Positions 34,252 through 46,956 of a DNA stretch of 48,535 nucleotides are shown here, piece after piece (the first letter of the stretch is position 1; the number at the start of each line of letters is the position of its first letter). The notes under the pieces are model-generated. The model made no database searches. It was not told where the DNA came from and worked only from the letters and a program-made list of their open reading frames with translations. The position numbers were made by a program, and so were the translations under genes. This stretch comes from Pseudomonadota bacterium. GTDB lineage: Bacteria; Pseudomonadota; Gammaproteobacteria; Burkholderiales; Thiobacillaceae. Location of the stretch: the NCBI GenBank assembly GCA_021811235.1, contig JAJZPG010000021.1:1-48535 (forward strand), written 5' to 3'.

Positions 34252-36130
34252 GAGGGGCTCCCTGGGACACAGAGGAAGCAATGGCTCCGGCAGTTGGACC
34301 ACTGTGACATGGGGATTCGAGCTGTAGCCCTTGCGTCAGTTGCCGGATGCTGTATTCATCCAGCGTTTCCCGTGCGAGCAGTTCGCGCGCGCATCGCTCC
34401 AGCACATCTCGGTTAATTTCGAGAATTCGGTATGCACGATCAAACACACCCATCACGATGTCACGGATGGCTTGGTCGATGCGTGCCTGAGTCGATTCGG
34501 CTACTCGGCAGCCACCCTGTGCCAGTTCAGGCGCATCAAGAAAACGCGGCCTCTGTGCCTCAAAAGCAACGTACCCCAAGCCCTCATCCATGCCGAAGCG
34601 GGTGATCATGTCGCGGGCAATGTCGGTGGCGCGCGCCAGATCGTCCGCGGCGCCGGTGGACAGCTCGCCGAACACCAGTTTCTCGGCGGCGCGTCCGCCC
34701 AGCAGCACGGCGATCTTGTGCTCGAGATCGGCGCGGGTCATCAGGAAACGGTCTTCCGTGGGCCGTTGCAGCGTATAGCCGAGCGCGCCAATGCCGCGCG
34801 GAACGATCGACACCTTGTGCACGGGATCGGTCCCGGGCAGGGCCAGTGCCACCAGCGCATGGCCCATCTCGTGATAGGCCACGGTCTCCCGCTCCTTCGG
34901 GTTGAGAACGCGATTTTTCTTTTCCAGTCCGGCCACGATGCGTTCGATGGCGGCCGTGAAGTCCTGCAACTCCACCGCCTGCGCGCGACGCCGGGTCGCG
35001 GCCAGCGCCGCCTCATTCACCAGGTTGGCCAGATCAGCGCCGGAAAAGCCGGTGGTAAGCGCCGCCACCTGCTCCAGGTCCACATCACGGGCAAGCGTGA
35101 TCTTCCTGACATGCACCTTCAGGATGTCGAGACGACCCTTCTTGTCGGGCCGATCCACCAGTACCTGGCGATCGAAGCGGCCGGCGCGCAGGAGTGCCTG
35201 GTCGAGGATCTCCGGACGATTGGTGGCGGCGAGGATGATCAGCCCCACCGAGCTGTCGAAGCCGTCCATCTCGGTAAGCAGCTGGTTGAGCGTCTGCTCG
35301 CGCTCGTCATGGCCGCCGATCGGTCCGCCCACACCGCGGGCACGGCCGAGGGCGTCGAGTTCGTCGATGAAGATGATGGCGGGTGCCTTGGCGCGTGCCT
35401 GCTCGAACAGGTCACGCACGCGCGCGGCCCCCACACCGACGAACATCTCGACGAATTCCGAGCCGGAGATGGAAAAGAACGGCACCCCGGCTTCACCGGC
35501 GACCGCCTTGGCCAGCAAGGTCTTGCCCGTGCCCGGCGGGCCTACCAGCAGCACGCCTTTGGGGATGTGCGCACCGAGGCGGCCATAGTCCTGCGGGTTC
35601 TTCAGGAAATCGACGATCTCGACGAGTTCAGCCTTGGCCTCATCCACGCCAGCCACATCCGCGAAGGTCACGCCCGTGTTTTTCTCCATGAACACCTTGG
35701 CGCGGCTCTTGCCAATGCTCAGGAAACCGCCCATGCCCTGTTTCTCGGCAAATCGGCGGAAGAGGAAGAACCAGACGCCAAAGAACGCCACTGCCGGCAA
35801 AATCCATGACAGCAGATCGCGCAGCCAGGTGCTTTCCACGACCCGTGCATAGGGAACTTCGTATTTGGACAGGCGCTCAGCCAAATCAGGCTCGACCCGA
35901 GTCGCAACGATGGTGGTCTTGCCACGGGCTTCCGGCGATTTCAGACGCCCGGTCACGGTACGGTCCGACACCAGCACCTCGGCGACGCGGCCTTCGGCCA
36001 AAGCCTTCTCGAATTCGCTGTACGGCACCGGCTCGACGGTCTGCGCCGCTTGCCAGTAGTTCTGGAGCATCAGCAGCATCAGGCCGGCGACGATCCAGTA
36101 CCCGACGTTCCATTGATCTTTCTTTTCCAT
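34244..36130 (-). CDS. ftsH: FtsH AAA+ membrane protease of the stress-tolerance locus
   Basis: 628 residues. Transmembrane helices at ~10-27 and ~107-125 flank a short periplasmic domain. The AAA+ module has Walker A GPPGTGKT (197-204), Walker [10 protein letters not shown] (252-260) and the second region of homology ([22 protein letters not shown]). The M41 zinc site is HEMGH (420-424). It extracts and degrades membrane and soluble proteins using ATP. This is an extra copy beyond the essential chromosomal gene, as in LHR/TLPQC islands. A GGAGA 9 bases upstream supports the start. The C-terminus has a low-complexity tail ([15 protein letters not shown]). Confidence 0.95.
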   Translation of the reverse strand: MEKKDQWNVGYWIVAGLMLLMLQNYWQAAQTVEPVPYSEFEKALAEGRVAEVLVSDRTVTGRLKSPEARGKTTIVATRVEPDLAERLSKYEVPYARVVESTWLRDLLSWILPAVAFFGVWFFLFRRFAEKQGMGGFLSIGKSRAKVFMEKNTGVTFADVAGVDEAKAELVEIVDFLKNPQDYGRLGAHIPKGVLLVGPPGTGKTLLAKAVAGEAGVPFFSISGSEFVEMFVGVGAARVRDLFEQARAKAPAIIFIDELDALGRARGVGGPIGGHDEREQTLNQLLTEMDGFDSSVGLIILAATNRPEILDQALLRAGRFDRQVLVDRPDKKGRLDILKVHVRKITLARDVDLEQVAALTTGFSGADLANLVNEAALAATRRRAQAVELQDFTAAIERIVAGLEKKNRVLNPKERETVAYHEMGHALVALALPGTDPVHKVSIVPRGIGALGYTLQRPTEDRFLMTRADLEHKIAVLLGGRAAEKLVFGELSTGAADDLARATDIARDMITRFGMDEGLGYVAFEAQRPRFLDAPELAQGGCRVAESTQARIDQAIRDIVMGVFDRAYRILEINRDVLERCARELLARETLDEYSIRQLTQGLQLESPCHSGPTAGAIASSVSQGAPHE

Positions 36131-36157
36131 CAGTGTTGTTCTCCGAAAGTCGTTTCG

Positions 36158-37588
36158 CTAAAGAACCGGTGTGAACAGGCGGGCGATGCCGTCGCGCACC
36201 TTCACGGCAAGCGGGCGAGCATGTACTGCCGCCGGCGTGACCAGGGCTGATGCGTCGCGCGTGGCATCGAAGAGTGCTTCGAGGTGGCCACACAGTCCGG
36301 TGTCGTACACCTCGACATTGAACTCGAAGTTGAGCCTCAGGCTGCGCGCGTCCCAGTTGGCCGACCCCAGGCAGCACCAGGCGCCATCGACCAGCATCAG
36401 CTTGGTGTGGTCGAAGGGGCCGGGCCGCTCGAAGATCCGTACGCCATGCTCCATCACCTGCCAGTAATGGGCGCGGGCTGCCCATTGCACGGACGGATGA
36501 TCGCCGTTGGCGGGCGTGAGCACTTCGATGCGCACGCCGCGCAAGGCGGCCGTATTCAGCGCCGCGATCATCGGCTGATCGGGCACGAAGTAGGGGGTCC
36601 AGATGCGGACCGACTGCCGTGCCGCATTCAAGGCCCCCATGAATGTCCAACGCATCCGGTCCAGGATTTCGTCCGGGCCGGCCTCGATGCCTCTGGCCCA
36701 ACTCGTACCCAGCTCGGCAGCCGGCGCAGGCCGCCCACCCCAGAAGCGCTCGTCAAGCCGCTCGTCCGTGGTGTCGCACCAATCCTCGGTGAAACACCGC
36801 CTGAGATCGGCGACGACCGGGCCCTGCAGGCGGAAGTGCAAGTCATGGCAGGCCTGCTCGGGCGCGTCGGGCTGCCAGTACGGGCTGAAGATGTTCATGC
36901 CGCCGGTGAAGCCTGTTTCGCCATCGATCACCAGCAGCTTGCGGTGATTGCGCAGGTGCGCGGCATGCAGGCGGGCGGGGATCAGCGTCGGGTTGAACGA
37001 CGCCACCACCAGCCCGCTGAACTTCAGCCGCCGATAGGCGCTTCGGCGTACCCATCGTGCGGAGACATCGTCGATCAGCACCCGCACCTGCACGCCGCGC
37101 GCATGGGCACGCTGCAGGGCTTCGACAAACTGCGTACCGATGCCCCGACCATCGAAGATGTAGGACGCCAGCGCAACGCTGTGCCGGGCCGAGTCGATCG
37201 CGGCGAGCATGGCCGGGTAGGCCTGCTCGCCATCGACCAGTGGCTCGATGCGATTGCCATCGGTCAGCGGCTGACCGGTGGCGCTTGCCACCAGACGGGC
37301 CAGACCGGTGAACGCCGATGGCAGCGTGTCAGGAACCTTCTGACAGTCTGGCGTCGGTGATGCGCGGCCAGCGCCCGGGTACAGCCTCCGCGCCCGCCGT
37401 TGATAGCGGTTGATGCCGAACAGCAGGTACAGCAGCGAACCGCCAATCGGCAGCAACGCGATCAGCAGCACCCAGAGCGTCGCCGATCGGGGGTCACGCT
37501 TGTAGACAACCGCGTGCCCCGCAGCGGCGAGCGCCGCCGCGAGTGAGACCAGGGTGGCTGCCGATGCCAGGCCATGGGGGTCAGACAC
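36158..37588 (-). CDS. cls: Cardiolipin synthase-type phospholipase D family protein
   Basis: 476 residues from a GTG with AGGGGG upstream. Two N-terminal transmembrane helices (~10-28, ~38-58) are followed by two PLD domains, each with an intact HKD motif: H215-K217-D222 (NHRKLLVID) and H394-K396-D401 (DHTKLMLVD). This is the ClsA-type layout for joining two phosphatidylglycerols to cardiolipin at the inner membrane. It sits 14 bases after clpG and 27 before ftsH, inside the stress operon. More cardiolipin would suit membrane integrity under heat, but that link is inference. Confidence 0.92.
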   Translation of the reverse strand: MSDPHGLASAATLVSLAAALAAAGHAVVYKRDPRSATLWVLLIALLPIGGSLLYLLFGINRYQRRARRLYPGAGRASPTPDCQKVPDTLPSAFTGLARLVASATGQPLTDGNRIEPLVDGEQAYPAMLAAIDSARHSVALASYIFDGRGIGTQFVEALQRAHARGVQVRVLIDDVSARWVRRSAYRRLKFSGLVVASFNPTLIPARLHAAHLRNHRKLLVIDGETGFTGGMNIFSPYWQPDAPEQACHDLHFRLQGPVVADLRRCFTEDWCDTTDERLDERFWGGRPAPAAELGTSWARGIEAGPDEILDRMRWTFMGALNAARQSVRIWTPYFVPDQPMIAALNTAALRGVRIEVLTPANGDHPSVQWAARAHYWQVMEHGVRIFERPGPFDHTKLMLVDGAWCCLGSANWDARSLRLNFEFNVEVYDTGLCGHLEALFDATRDASALVTPAAVHARPLAVKVRDGIARLFTPVL

Positions 37589-37602
37589 GACAGCCCCCTG
37601 AA

Positions 37603-40470
37603 TCAGGACGGATCGCTGGCCGGCTTCTTCTTGCGCGAACCCTTGCCGTTGTCGCTCTTCGGCGCATCGGTCGACTTGGCTTCGTCAGGCTTGGCTTCGT
37701 CAGGCTTGTCGGCCTCGACCTCGCTCTTGGGCGGCTCCGTGCGCTCGAAGCCGACCCGATCCGCCTTGTCGTCCCATCGGGCGACGACGTGATCGCCCTT
37801 GCCGACGCTGCCGCCCAGCATTTCGCGCGCCAAGGCCGTTTCCAGCTCGCTGCGAATCAAGCGCTTGAGCGCGCGCGCGCCGAATTCGGGCTTGTAGCCT
37901 TCTTCGGCAAAGTGGTCGATCAAGGTCTGGTCGAAGGTCAGTGTCACGCCCTGGCTGGCCGCGTTGCGCGCCACGCGATCGAGTTGCAGCCCGACGATGT
38001 GACGGATCTCTTCCTTGCCCAGGGCATGGAAGACGATGATCTCTTCGATGCGGTTGAGGAACTCGGGTCGGAAGTGCCCGCGCAGCACCTCCATGACCTC
38101 GTTCTTGGTCTTCTCGTACTCCTCGCCAGCCGCGCCGCGCGCCTTCAGGCGCCGCTGGATGATGTCCGAGCCCAGGTTGGACGTAGCGATGATGATGGTG
38201 TTGGTGAAGTCCACCACGCGCCCCTTGCCGTCGGTCAGGCGGCCGTCGTCGAACACCTGCAGCAGGATGTTGTAGACGTCGGGGTGGGCCTTCTCGATCT
38301 CGTCGAGCAGCAGCACGCTGTAGGGCTTGCGACGCACTTTCTCGGTCAGCTGACCGCCCTCGTCGTAGCCGACGTAGCCCGGGGGCGCGCCCACCAGTCG
38401 CGCCACGGTGTGGCGCTCGCCATACTCCGACATGTCGATGCGCAACAGTGCGCCCTCGTCTCCGTAGATGGCTTCGGCCAGGGCCTTGGCCAGCTCGGTC
38501 TTGCCAACGCCGGTGGGCCCGAGGAACAGGAACGTGGCCACCGGCTTGCTGCCCTCGCGCAAGCCGGCGCGCGACAGCCGAACCGCATCGGCGACGGCGC
38601 GCACCGCTTCGTCCTGCCCGACCAGGCGCTCGTGCAGACGCTGCTCCAGGTGCAGCAGCTTCTCGCGCTCCTCCACCGTCAGCTCGTTCACCGGAATGCC
38701 GGTCAGGCGCGAGACGATCTGAGCCACGTGCTCGGCCTTGACTTCGGCGCTGCCCGAGGCGCGCTCGCGCTCCCATTCGTCGACGCGTTTCTTGAGCTCG
38801 ACCTCCTTGGTTTCGATTCGCTTGCCGATCTCCGCCGCCTTGTCGTATTGCTTGCGGGCAGCCACGTAGTCCTGCTCACGGCGCAGCTGGTGCAGTTCCG
38901 CCTCCAGTTCCTGCACGGCGATCGGGCGTGCCGTTGCGGACAACTTCACCCGGGCGGCGGCCTGATCAAGCAGGTCGATGGCCTTGTCCGGAAGGAAACG
39001 TGCGGTGATGTAGCGGTCGGAGAGCTCGGCGGCGGCGATGATCGCTTCCTCCGAGATGCTGACCTTGTGGTGCGCCTCGAAGGTGTCGCGCAGGCCGCGC
39101 AGGATCATGATGGCCTGCGCCACGGTGGGCTCCGGCACCGTCACCGGCTGGAAGCGGCGCTCCAGCGCGGCATCCTTCTCGATGTACTTCTGATATTCGT
39201 TGAGCGTGGTGGCGCCGATCAGGTTCAGCTCGCCACGCGCCATCATGGGCTTGAACACGTTGGCCACATCCAGGCCGCCTTCGCCGCCCCCCTGACCCGC
39301 ACCGACGATGGTGTGCACCTCGTCGATGAACAGGATCAGCTCGCCCTGGTGCTCGGAGATCTCCTTGAGCACCTTCTGCACGCGCTCCTCGAACTCGCCC
39401 CGGTACTTGGCACCCGCGACCATCGCATTGATGTTCAGCTCCACCAGGCGCTTGTCGCGCAGCGTCTCGGGCACCTCGCCGGCCACCATGCGCTGCGCCA
39501 GCCCCTCGACGATGGCGGTCTTGCCCACGCCGGGCTCGCCGATCAGCACCGGGTTGTTCTTCTTGCGCCGTGCCAGCACCTCGATCGTGGTCTCGATCTC
39601 CTGGGCTCGACCGATGACCGGGTCCAGCTTGCCGTCACGCGCCATCTTCGTCAGGTCGCGGGAGTACTTGTCGAGCTCGGGGGTGTTGGTGGGCGTCTCG
39701 GCGCGGCCGTCCTCGGCGCCCTTGCCGACCACCTTGTTAACCTGCTGGCGCAGCGCCTGCGGCGTGAGGCCATAGCGGCGCAGCAGGTTGGCCGCCAGAC
39801 CTTCGCCTTCTTCGGCCAGTCCCACCAGAAAATGCTCGGGGCCGACATAGGAATGACCGAGTTCGTTGGAGGCCACGAAGGCGCGGCTGAGCGCATCCTT
39901 GACGCGCGGCGACACACCGATTTCGCCCTCGAAGAGCTTTTCGCCCCGCTTGGCCTCGGATTCGATCTGGCGTTTGAGGTCGTCCACCTTGATCTTGAAC
40001 TGACCAAGGATGGTCTTGACCACGTCACTGTCAGTCAGCGACAGCAGCAGGTGTTCGGTATCCACCTCGGGACGGCCAAACTCGGCGGCGTGCTTGGCGG
40101 CCTCCTGCAGCAGGGCCTCCGATTGCTCGCTGATGCGGCTGGCCAACCCGCCACCGCGACGGCGTGGTGCGCCGGCCCCTGCGGCAGGCGGTTCGCCGAA
40201 CGAGGCATCGACGACTTCATCGTCGGCATCGGCTGTCACGGGCGCCGAGTCGTCACCCAGGCGGAAGAAGTCGCTGCCCAGGAAATCCTCGAACAGCCCG
40301 CTGCGCGAGCCAAACAAGGCTTCCAGCGGGGAAACGGTACGCTTTTGCTGGCGTACCAGCTGGCGGTAGTGGTCGTCGCACAGCAGCATGGTGCTTTGGC
40401 GACCATTGAGATTGGCTTCTACCCGCACGGTGGCGGGCTGGCCGCAGACTTGGCATTGTTTTCTGGCCAT
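37603..40470 (-). CDS. clpK: ClpG/ClpK stand-alone disaggregase
   Basis: 955 residues. An N-terminal zinc finger (C6, C9, C31, H34) and a ~100-residue extension distinguish ClpG/ClpK from ClpB and ClpC. Two Clp_N repeats follow (~110-250), then D1 with Walker A GEPGVGKT (311-318) and FIDEVH, a short middle domain (~515-570, ClpC-like in length), and D2 with Walker A GPTGVGKT (651-658) and [13 protein letters not shown]. The C-terminus is a Lys/Asp/Pro-rich tail with a repeated DEAKP. It dissolves protein aggregates and confers heat resistance when transferred. It follows hsp20 after a 96-base gap with a hairpin. Confidence 0.97.
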   Translation of the reverse strand: MARKQCQVCGQPATVRVEANLNGRQSTMLLCDDHYRQLVRQQKRTVSPLEALFGSRSGLFEDFLGSDFFRLGDDSAPVTADADDEVVDASFGEPPAAGAGAPRRRGGGLASRISEQSEALLQEAAKHAAEFGRPEVDTEHLLLSLTDSDVVKTILGQFKIKVDDLKRQIESEAKRGEKLFEGEIGVSPRVKDALSRAFVASNELGHSYVGPEHFLVGLAEEGEGLAANLLRRYGLTPQALRQQVNKVVGKGAEDGRAETPTNTPELDKYSRDLTKMARDGKLDPVIGRAQEIETTIEVLARRKKNNPVLIGEPGVGKTAIVEGLAQRMVAGEVPETLRDKRLVELNINAMVAGAKYRGEFEERVQKVLKEISEHQGELILFIDEVHTIVGAGQGGGEGGLDVANVFKPMMARGELNLIGATTLNEYQKYIEKDAALERRFQPVTVPEPTVAQAIMILRGLRDTFEAHHKVSISEEAIIAAAELSDRYITARFLPDKAIDLLDQAAARVKLSATARPIAVQELEAELHQLRREQDYVAARKQYDKAAEIGKRIETKEVELKKRVDEWERERASGSAEVKAEHVAQIVSRLTGIPVNELTVEEREKLLHLEQRLHERLVGQDEAVRAVADAVRLSRAGLREGSKPVATFLFLGPTGVGKTELAKALAEAIYGDEGALLRIDMSEYGERHTVARLVGAPPGYVGYDEGGQLTEKVRRKPYSVLLLDEIEKAHPDVYNILLQVFDDGRLTDGKGRVVDFTNTIIIATSNLGSDIIQRRLKARGAAGEEYEKTKNEVMEVLRGHFRPEFLNRIEEIIVFHALGKEEIRHIVGLQLDRVARNAASQGVTLTFDQTLIDHFAEEGYKPEFGARALKRLIRSELETALAREMLGGSVGKGDHVVARWDDKADRVGFERTEPPKSEVEADKPDEAKPDEAKSTDAPKSDNGKGSRKKKPASDPS

Positions 40471-40496
40471 GCTGGCACTCCTGGAGTGATTGGGGC

Positions 40497-40527
40497 GATG
40501 AGGTGCCGCGTGTCATGGCACCTCGTC
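40497..40527 (-). promoter_or_regulatory. Intergenic hairpin between hsp20 and clpK
   Basis: GATGAGGTGCC (40497-40507) and GGCACCTCGTC (40517-40527) pair with one mismatch around a 9-base loop. No T-run follows on the minus strand. It lies between a small chaperone gene and a large ATPase gene whose levels usually differ, so it may set mRNA stability or partial termination. Confidence 0.5.
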
Positions 40528-40566
40528 TGCGAGTTGATTGATCAAGTACGCAAGCGGCAGTCGATT

Positions 40567-41136
40567 TCAGCTGTTGATGGGAATGGAGCGCCCCTGCTTC
40601 GGTGCACTGGCCTCGCGCTTGTCCATCGTGATGGTGAGCACGCCATTCTTGAAATTGGCCTTGATGGAGTCCTGATTGGCATCGCCAGGCAGGTTCAGTG
40701 CACGCTGAAAACTGCCGTAGGACCGCTCGATCCGATGGAAGCCACCCTCCTTCTTCTCCTGCTCCTGACGCTTTTCACCGCGCACCACCAGCACGTCGTT
40801 GTCGAGTGTGATCTGAATGTCCTTCTCCTCGACACCTGGAACTTCCACAGCAATCCTGTACTGCGTATCGGTTTCCTGGATGTCCACGGCCGGCTTCAGC
40901 ATGCCTGGCCACTCTGCCGGCCAACGCGGCATGGCCAAAGTCGGAACACCAAACCCGCGGAATGCGTCATCAAACAGGCGGTCGATCTCGCGATGCAATT
41001 GCAAGATCGGACTGACTGCACCGCCTGCCACGGGCTGGTCATTGCGCTGCACAGGCAGCGAGGCCGCCGCCTGTTGCTCTTCCTGTTCGTTCTTGAACCA
41101 GTTCCAGGGGGCCAACTTTTTCAGATCGAAACTCAT
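40567..41136 (-). CDS. hsp20: Small heat shock protein Hsp20 of the stress-tolerance locus
   Basis: 189 residues. A variable N-terminal region (DLKKLAPWNWFKNEQEEQQA; ILQLHREIDRLFDDAFRGFG) is followed by an alpha-crystallin domain at about 80-170 (VDIQETDTQYRIAVEVPGVE; DVLVVRGEKRQE; FQRALNLPGD) and a C-terminal anchoring I-x-I (SIPINS). An ATP-independent holdase that keeps unfolded proteins soluble for ClpG. GGAGG lies 7 bases before the ATG. First chaperone of the operon, next to its small HTH gene, the dna-shsp20 arrangement of TLPQC islands. Confidence 0.96.
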   Translation of the reverse strand: MSFDLKKLAPWNWFKNEQEEQQAAASLPVQRNDQPVAGGAVSPILQLHREIDRLFDDAFRGFGVPTLAMPRWPAEWPGMLKPAVDIQETDTQYRIAVEVPGVEEKDIQITLDNDVLVVRGEKRQEQEKKEGGFHRIERSYGSFQRALNLPGDANQDSIKANFKNGVLTITMDKREASAPKQGRSIPINS

Positions 41137-41209
41137 GTCACACCTCCAAAAAATAGTTAAGTAAATATCTCAATTCATTTGCCTGCTGATCCAGGCCAAG
41201 GCACACAGG

Positions 41210-41236
41210 CCATACGGCGTACGTGTCGGAGTCAAG
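41210..41236 (-). promoter_or_regulatory. Possible sigma-32-like promoter of hsp20
   Basis: On the minus strand CTTGAC is followed after 13 bases by CCGTATGG, resembling the heat-shock consensus CTTGAA-N13-15-CCCCATnT with several mismatches. It would give a leader of about 65 bases and lies at the 3' end of the HTH gene, allowing hsp20 transcription independent of it. Confidence 0.35.
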
Positions 41237-41240
41237 CTGT

Positions 41241-41453
41241 TCACCTTCGCGCATCACCTCCTTTCCGTGCCTCGGCTGGCGATCGATCTTCAATCCAGCG
41301 ATCGATGTCGCTTCGCCGAAACCGCCATGTCCCACCCACTTTGAACGCCGGGATCTCCTCTTGCGCGGCCAGTCGGTATAGCGTGCGCTTGCCAACCTTC
41401 AAGTACGCCGCCAGCTCGTCGAGCGTGAGGATTTCATCCGGACCGGTTTTCAT
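41241..41453 (-). CDS. Excisionase-type helix-turn-helix protein upstream of hsp20 (dna)
   Basis: 70 residues from MKTGPDEILTLDELAAYLKV. A MerR/Xis-like winged helix is clear: LTLDELAAYLKVGKRTLYRL, then IPAFKVGGTWRFRRSDIDRW. Such 'excisionase family' HTH proteins open the stress-tolerance operon in known islands (dna in dna-shsp20). It may regulate the operon or stabilise it; the role is not shown by sequence. An alternative start at 41486 adds 11 residues. An upstream region with a CTTGAA -35 and a perfect palindrome probably drives it. Confidence 0.85.
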   Translation of the reverse strand: MKTGPDEILTLDELAAYLKVGKRTLYRLAAQEEIPAFKVGGTWRFRRSDIDRWIEDRSPAEARKGGDARR

Positions 41454-41516
41454 GGTTCCACCACGCAACCCTTTGGCCTTGTTCATCAATTGCCGACTCT
41501 TGCAACCATTTGCAAT

Positions 41517-41570
41517 GATGCGCGCTTTCTTGCAAATTTCAAGGGGCACCCACATAACATTGATCAATGT
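41517..41570 (-). promoter_or_regulatory. Heat-shock-like promoter and palindromic operator of the stress operon
   Basis: On the minus strand CCCCTTGAA (perfect sigma-32 -35 core CTTGAA at 41543-41538) is followed after 13 bases by CGCGCATC (41524-41517), a partial match to CCCCATnT. Just upstream lies a perfect 14-bp palindrome, ACATTGATCAATGT (41557-41570), a candidate operator. Together they look like the main control region for the HTH-hsp20-clpK operon. The -10 is the weak part of the call. Confidence 0.5.
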
Positions 41571-41642
41571 CAATGGCGCCCGCCGTTTTTGCCTAAACCC
41601 ACTGCCTATACAAAGTGCTGCCGAGCGAAGAGGCGTTGCGTA

Positions 41643-42995
41643 TCAAACCCCTATCCTCACGTTGTAACCCAACGCACGCAGCCCCTTGCTCGTCCGCATG
41701 TTCCTTGGCGGAAACTCGTCAGGGCGGGCCCAGCCAACGATTTCCCCCAAGCTACTCAAGCCGAGGTGAGGGATCACCCAGTCGTCGCTGCGGATCGCAT
41801 TCCACAGCCGGGCCGAAACACTGCCGTTGCCCCAGACGACGTAATTCAACAGATCAAGCACCGTCCGCCCTTCGCGAGATCGCTGCCGCCAGAGCCACTC
41901 GCCGAACTTTTCCACCTTGTCGTCGCTTGCCTGCGGACGATCAGGCAAGCCCAAGTGCTCGTTTTCCTGCTTGATGGCGTGGTCTCGGATCGCGTGCACC
42001 CGGGAAACGGCATCCACGAATTCCTGCTCGGTCAGTTTGAGAATGCGATCGCGTGCCAGTAACTCGCGCAGCCGTGGCGACCACTCATAGATGGTGCGTT
42101 CTTCAAACGAGTGGTCGAAGTCGGCGTCATGCCACCACTCCAACGCGTCGCGTAACGCCAGCTCCGGATTTTTCGAGTTCCAGTCGAAAAACTCCTCGTA
42201 AGGATGGCGGTTTCCATCCTTGACCTGCTTGTAGTAGTAGGCGTGCAGGAATTGGTCGGCTTGAACACCGGGAGCCACCGACGCATCGATCCAGTCGGGT
42301 TTGGCGCCCGGCGCGGAGACCCTGGATGCGATGGAACGCATCACTTGCAGCGTGTCGTTCCAGTCCTGCTCGAATTTCTGGAAACGCTTCTCAGACGACC
42401 GCTTGGTGTCGACGAAGACCAGCCCCTGATTCTTCGGCAGCAAGCGATCCTTGTCGAACTGTTGCTCAAGCCCGTATTCGCGCTTCGACAGTTCGGACCG
42501 CCTGTCCGCCAAGCGCAGCTGCTCTTGGTAGATCTCCTTGGTCAGCGGTCGGGCACGATCATCCACTTCCTCAAAAAATCGCAGCAGCTCACGCTCCATG
42601 CCCGTTTCAACGAGTTCGTCATGTGACAGGAAGGTGCCCGCTTCGATGTTCGATATCCATGCCCGATCAGACAGATTGGCGGACCCGATGTACGCTCCGG
42701 CATCCACCCACCAGATGACCTTGGCGTGCAGGATGTCGGGAACGAGTTTGCAGTCGAAGTTCGGGCTGGCCTTGTCCAGAAACCACTTCAACACGGCAGG
42801 ATCGACAGCTACGGTGTGGTCGTAGCGTCCGAAGAACTCCAGCGGCTTCAGGTGCTGCGCGCAAGCCTCGAACAGTTTCATGTTGTCACGACTGGCGTAG
42901 GCGACTGCCGCACGAACGCGCGTACAGGATTCGATAACCTCGCCCAGCAGGTTCTGGAGCAGTTGTTTGTTGAGTGGGCCGGCGATGAAGCGCAT
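41643..42995 (-). CDS. Phospholipase D-like domain protein linked to the type I restriction cluster
   Basis: 450 residues from ATG 42995, chosen because AAGGA lies about 10 bases upstream; in-frame ATGs further upstream lie inside the overlapping peptidase gene. The N-terminal domain has one HKD motif ([20 protein letters not shown]), the form found in PLD-family nucleases that dimerise to make a site. The C-terminal ~250 residues are Trp-rich helical sequence without a known motif. Such genes often ride with hsdR and a YgjP-like peptidase and may be accessory defence nucleases; that is inference. Closest gene to the stress operon on its 5' side. Confidence 0.8.
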   Translation of the reverse strand: MRFIAGPLNKQLLQNLLGEVIESCTRVRAAVAYASRDNMKLFEACAQHLKPLEFFGRYDHTVAVDPAVLKWFLDKASPNFDCKLVPDILHAKVIWWVDAGAYIGSANLSDRAWISNIEAGTFLSHDELVETGMERELLRFFEEVDDRARPLTKEIYQEQLRLADRRSELSKREYGLEQQFDKDRLLPKNQGLVFVDTKRSSEKRFQKFEQDWNDTLQVMRSIASRVSAPGAKPDWIDASVAPGVQADQFLHAYYYKQVKDGNRHPYEEFFDWNSKNPELALRDALEWWHDADFDHSFEERTIYEWSPRLRELLARDRILKLTEQEFVDAVSRVHAIRDHAIKQENEHLGLPDRPQASDDKVEKFGEWLWRQRSREGRTVLDLLNYVVWGNGSVSARLWNAIRSDDWVIPHLGLSSLGEIVGWARPDEFPPRNMRTSKGLRALGYNVRIGV

Positions 42996-43023
42996 TGCAG
43001 CAGATCCTTTTGTTATTGCATCG

Positions 43024-43382
43024 TCATCGAGCATGGCCGTTCGGTTTGCGAGAGAGCCGCTCAACGGATGCGCCATCTGCATCACCTATATGGCGTTGCT
43101 CGATGGTTCGCCAACCTGGGACATGCGCGCTCATCAGCGCCTTAAACATCCTGCCGTGATTCGCATAACGCAGGTGGAGCAGTTCATGAACGATGACGTA
43201 GTCCTGGAAGTGCTTATCCTGGTCAAGCAAGTCGGTGGCCAAGGTGACGGTCCCTGCCGATGAACACGAGCCCCACTTCCTGCGCATCTCCTGCACCCGA
43301 ACGACCCGGGGATTGACCTTCAGCTTGACTGCCCAGGCCAGCGCGCGACGCCGTAAGTCCTGCGCGGGGTACTGAGACGATT

Positions 43383-43386
<4 letters not shown>
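43024..43386 (-). CDS. YgjP-like/M48 metal-dependent hydrolase
   Basis: 120 residues. It carries the zincin motif HELLH with a downstream His ([15 protein letters not shown]) and the upstream RRKWGSCSS block typical of the YgjP/DUF45 (SprT-related) family. It is about half the usual family length and keeps only the catalytic part, a short form common beside hsdR genes. Its start overlaps the hsdR stop (ATGA). Possibly a peptidase acting on restriction or DNA-bound proteins; function unproven. Confidence 0.88.
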
Positions 43387-46321
<2,935 letters not shown>

Positions 46322-46325
<4 letters not shown>

Positions 46326-46651
46326 GCCACGGCCTCCTCGCATTCGGCCTCGACGCGGTCCAGCGCCGACAAGTCCAACTCATCGACCCGGATCTCGCCC
46401 GTCATCAGCTTGTGCAGCAGGGCCTTGAACAGTTCTTCCAGCACCGCCCGCTTCTTGCGATGCAGGTCGATCTTGCGGTCGATGGCGTCGAGTATGGTGA
46501 CGATTTCGCTTTGCTCGTTCCGTGACTGCGGAAATGTCAGCGGCAGTTCGCGCACGATTTCGAGGTTGAGGTTTTGCTGTTGGCCGCCATGGGCGAGCGA
46601 GCGGATGGCTTCGTAGCGCCAAGTGAGGAAGTGGTACAGATAGCGCGGCAA
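46322..46651 (-). pseudogene. hsdS: Truncated type I specificity subunit (HsdS C-terminal stub)
   Basis: 109 residues from a TTG that is probably not a real start. The sequence is the end of an HsdS: PRYLYHFLTWRYEAIRSLAH, the conserved LPLTFPQSRNEQSEIVTILD and the coiled-coil helix (DRKIDLHRKKRAVLEELFKAL). Both target-recognition domains, except the last part of the second, and the first conserved helix are missing. The homology stops at about 46655, directly at the end of the neighbouring HTH gene, which marks a recombination or deletion junction. The stub may be untranslated or made at low level. Confidence 0.85.
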
Positions 46652-46663
46652 AACGCAACACGG

Positions 46664-46876
46664 TCACTCCGCGCCCACCCGAGCACTGCGGCTCTTGGTC
46701 GACGTCGCCTGGCACGATTCCTCGTAGGTCTCGATATCGACCTGCCGATAGAGGACCCGGCCGCAGAGCTTCAGGAACTTGGGCCCGATCCCCTCGCTGC
46801 GCCAGCGCTCCAGCGTGGCCTCGCTGACACCCCAGCGGGTGGCCAGTTGCTTCTGGTTGAGATGAACGACTTCCAT
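46664..46876 (-). CDS. AlpA/MerR-like helix-turn-helix protein
   Basis: 70 residues from ATG 46876 (MEVVHLNQKQLATRWGVSEA). The HTH LATRWGVSEATLERWRSEGIG and the wing GRVLYRQVDIETYE are typical of AlpA/excisionase-type DNA-binding proteins of mobile elements. The start is fixed by AAGGAG 6 bases upstream and by motif copy D at 46914, the same spacing as in the minus-strand cassette of the prophage. Its 3' end abuts the truncated hsdS. Likely a regulator or excision factor of the element that displaced hsdM. Confidence 0.85.
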   Translation of the reverse strand: MEVVHLNQKQLATRWGVSEATLERWRSEGIGPKFLKLCGRVLYRQVDIETYEESCQATSTKSRSARVGAE

Positions 46877-46913
46877 CTTGGTCTCCTTCCGAACGAGTTG
46901 GCAGGCGTCCATG

Positions 46914-46940
46914 AAGGCGCTGTTCGGCCGGGGAGCCAAG
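46914..46940 (-). promoter_or_regulatory. Promoter-like motif copy D
   Basis: AAGGCGCTGTTC, six free bases, GGAGCCAAG on the + strand: one mismatch in each block against copies A and C, with the same 6-base spacing. It lies 37 bases upstream of the HTH start codon. It is about 40 kb away from the other three copies and between fic and the HTH gene. Confidence 0.6.
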
Positions 46941-46956
46941 TCGTTCCGAGGAGCAT

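Noticed and set aside
37543-41160. A 1205-codon open frame on the + strand opposite clpK and hsp20
   Set aside because: It is the antisense shadow of two clearly real genes in GC-rich DNA; its product has no recognisable domain and no ribosome site.
41137-41210. RNA thermometer in the hsp20 leader
   Set aside because: I could not find a segment in the leader complementary to the GGAGG ribosome site that would form a ROSE- or fourU-type structure.
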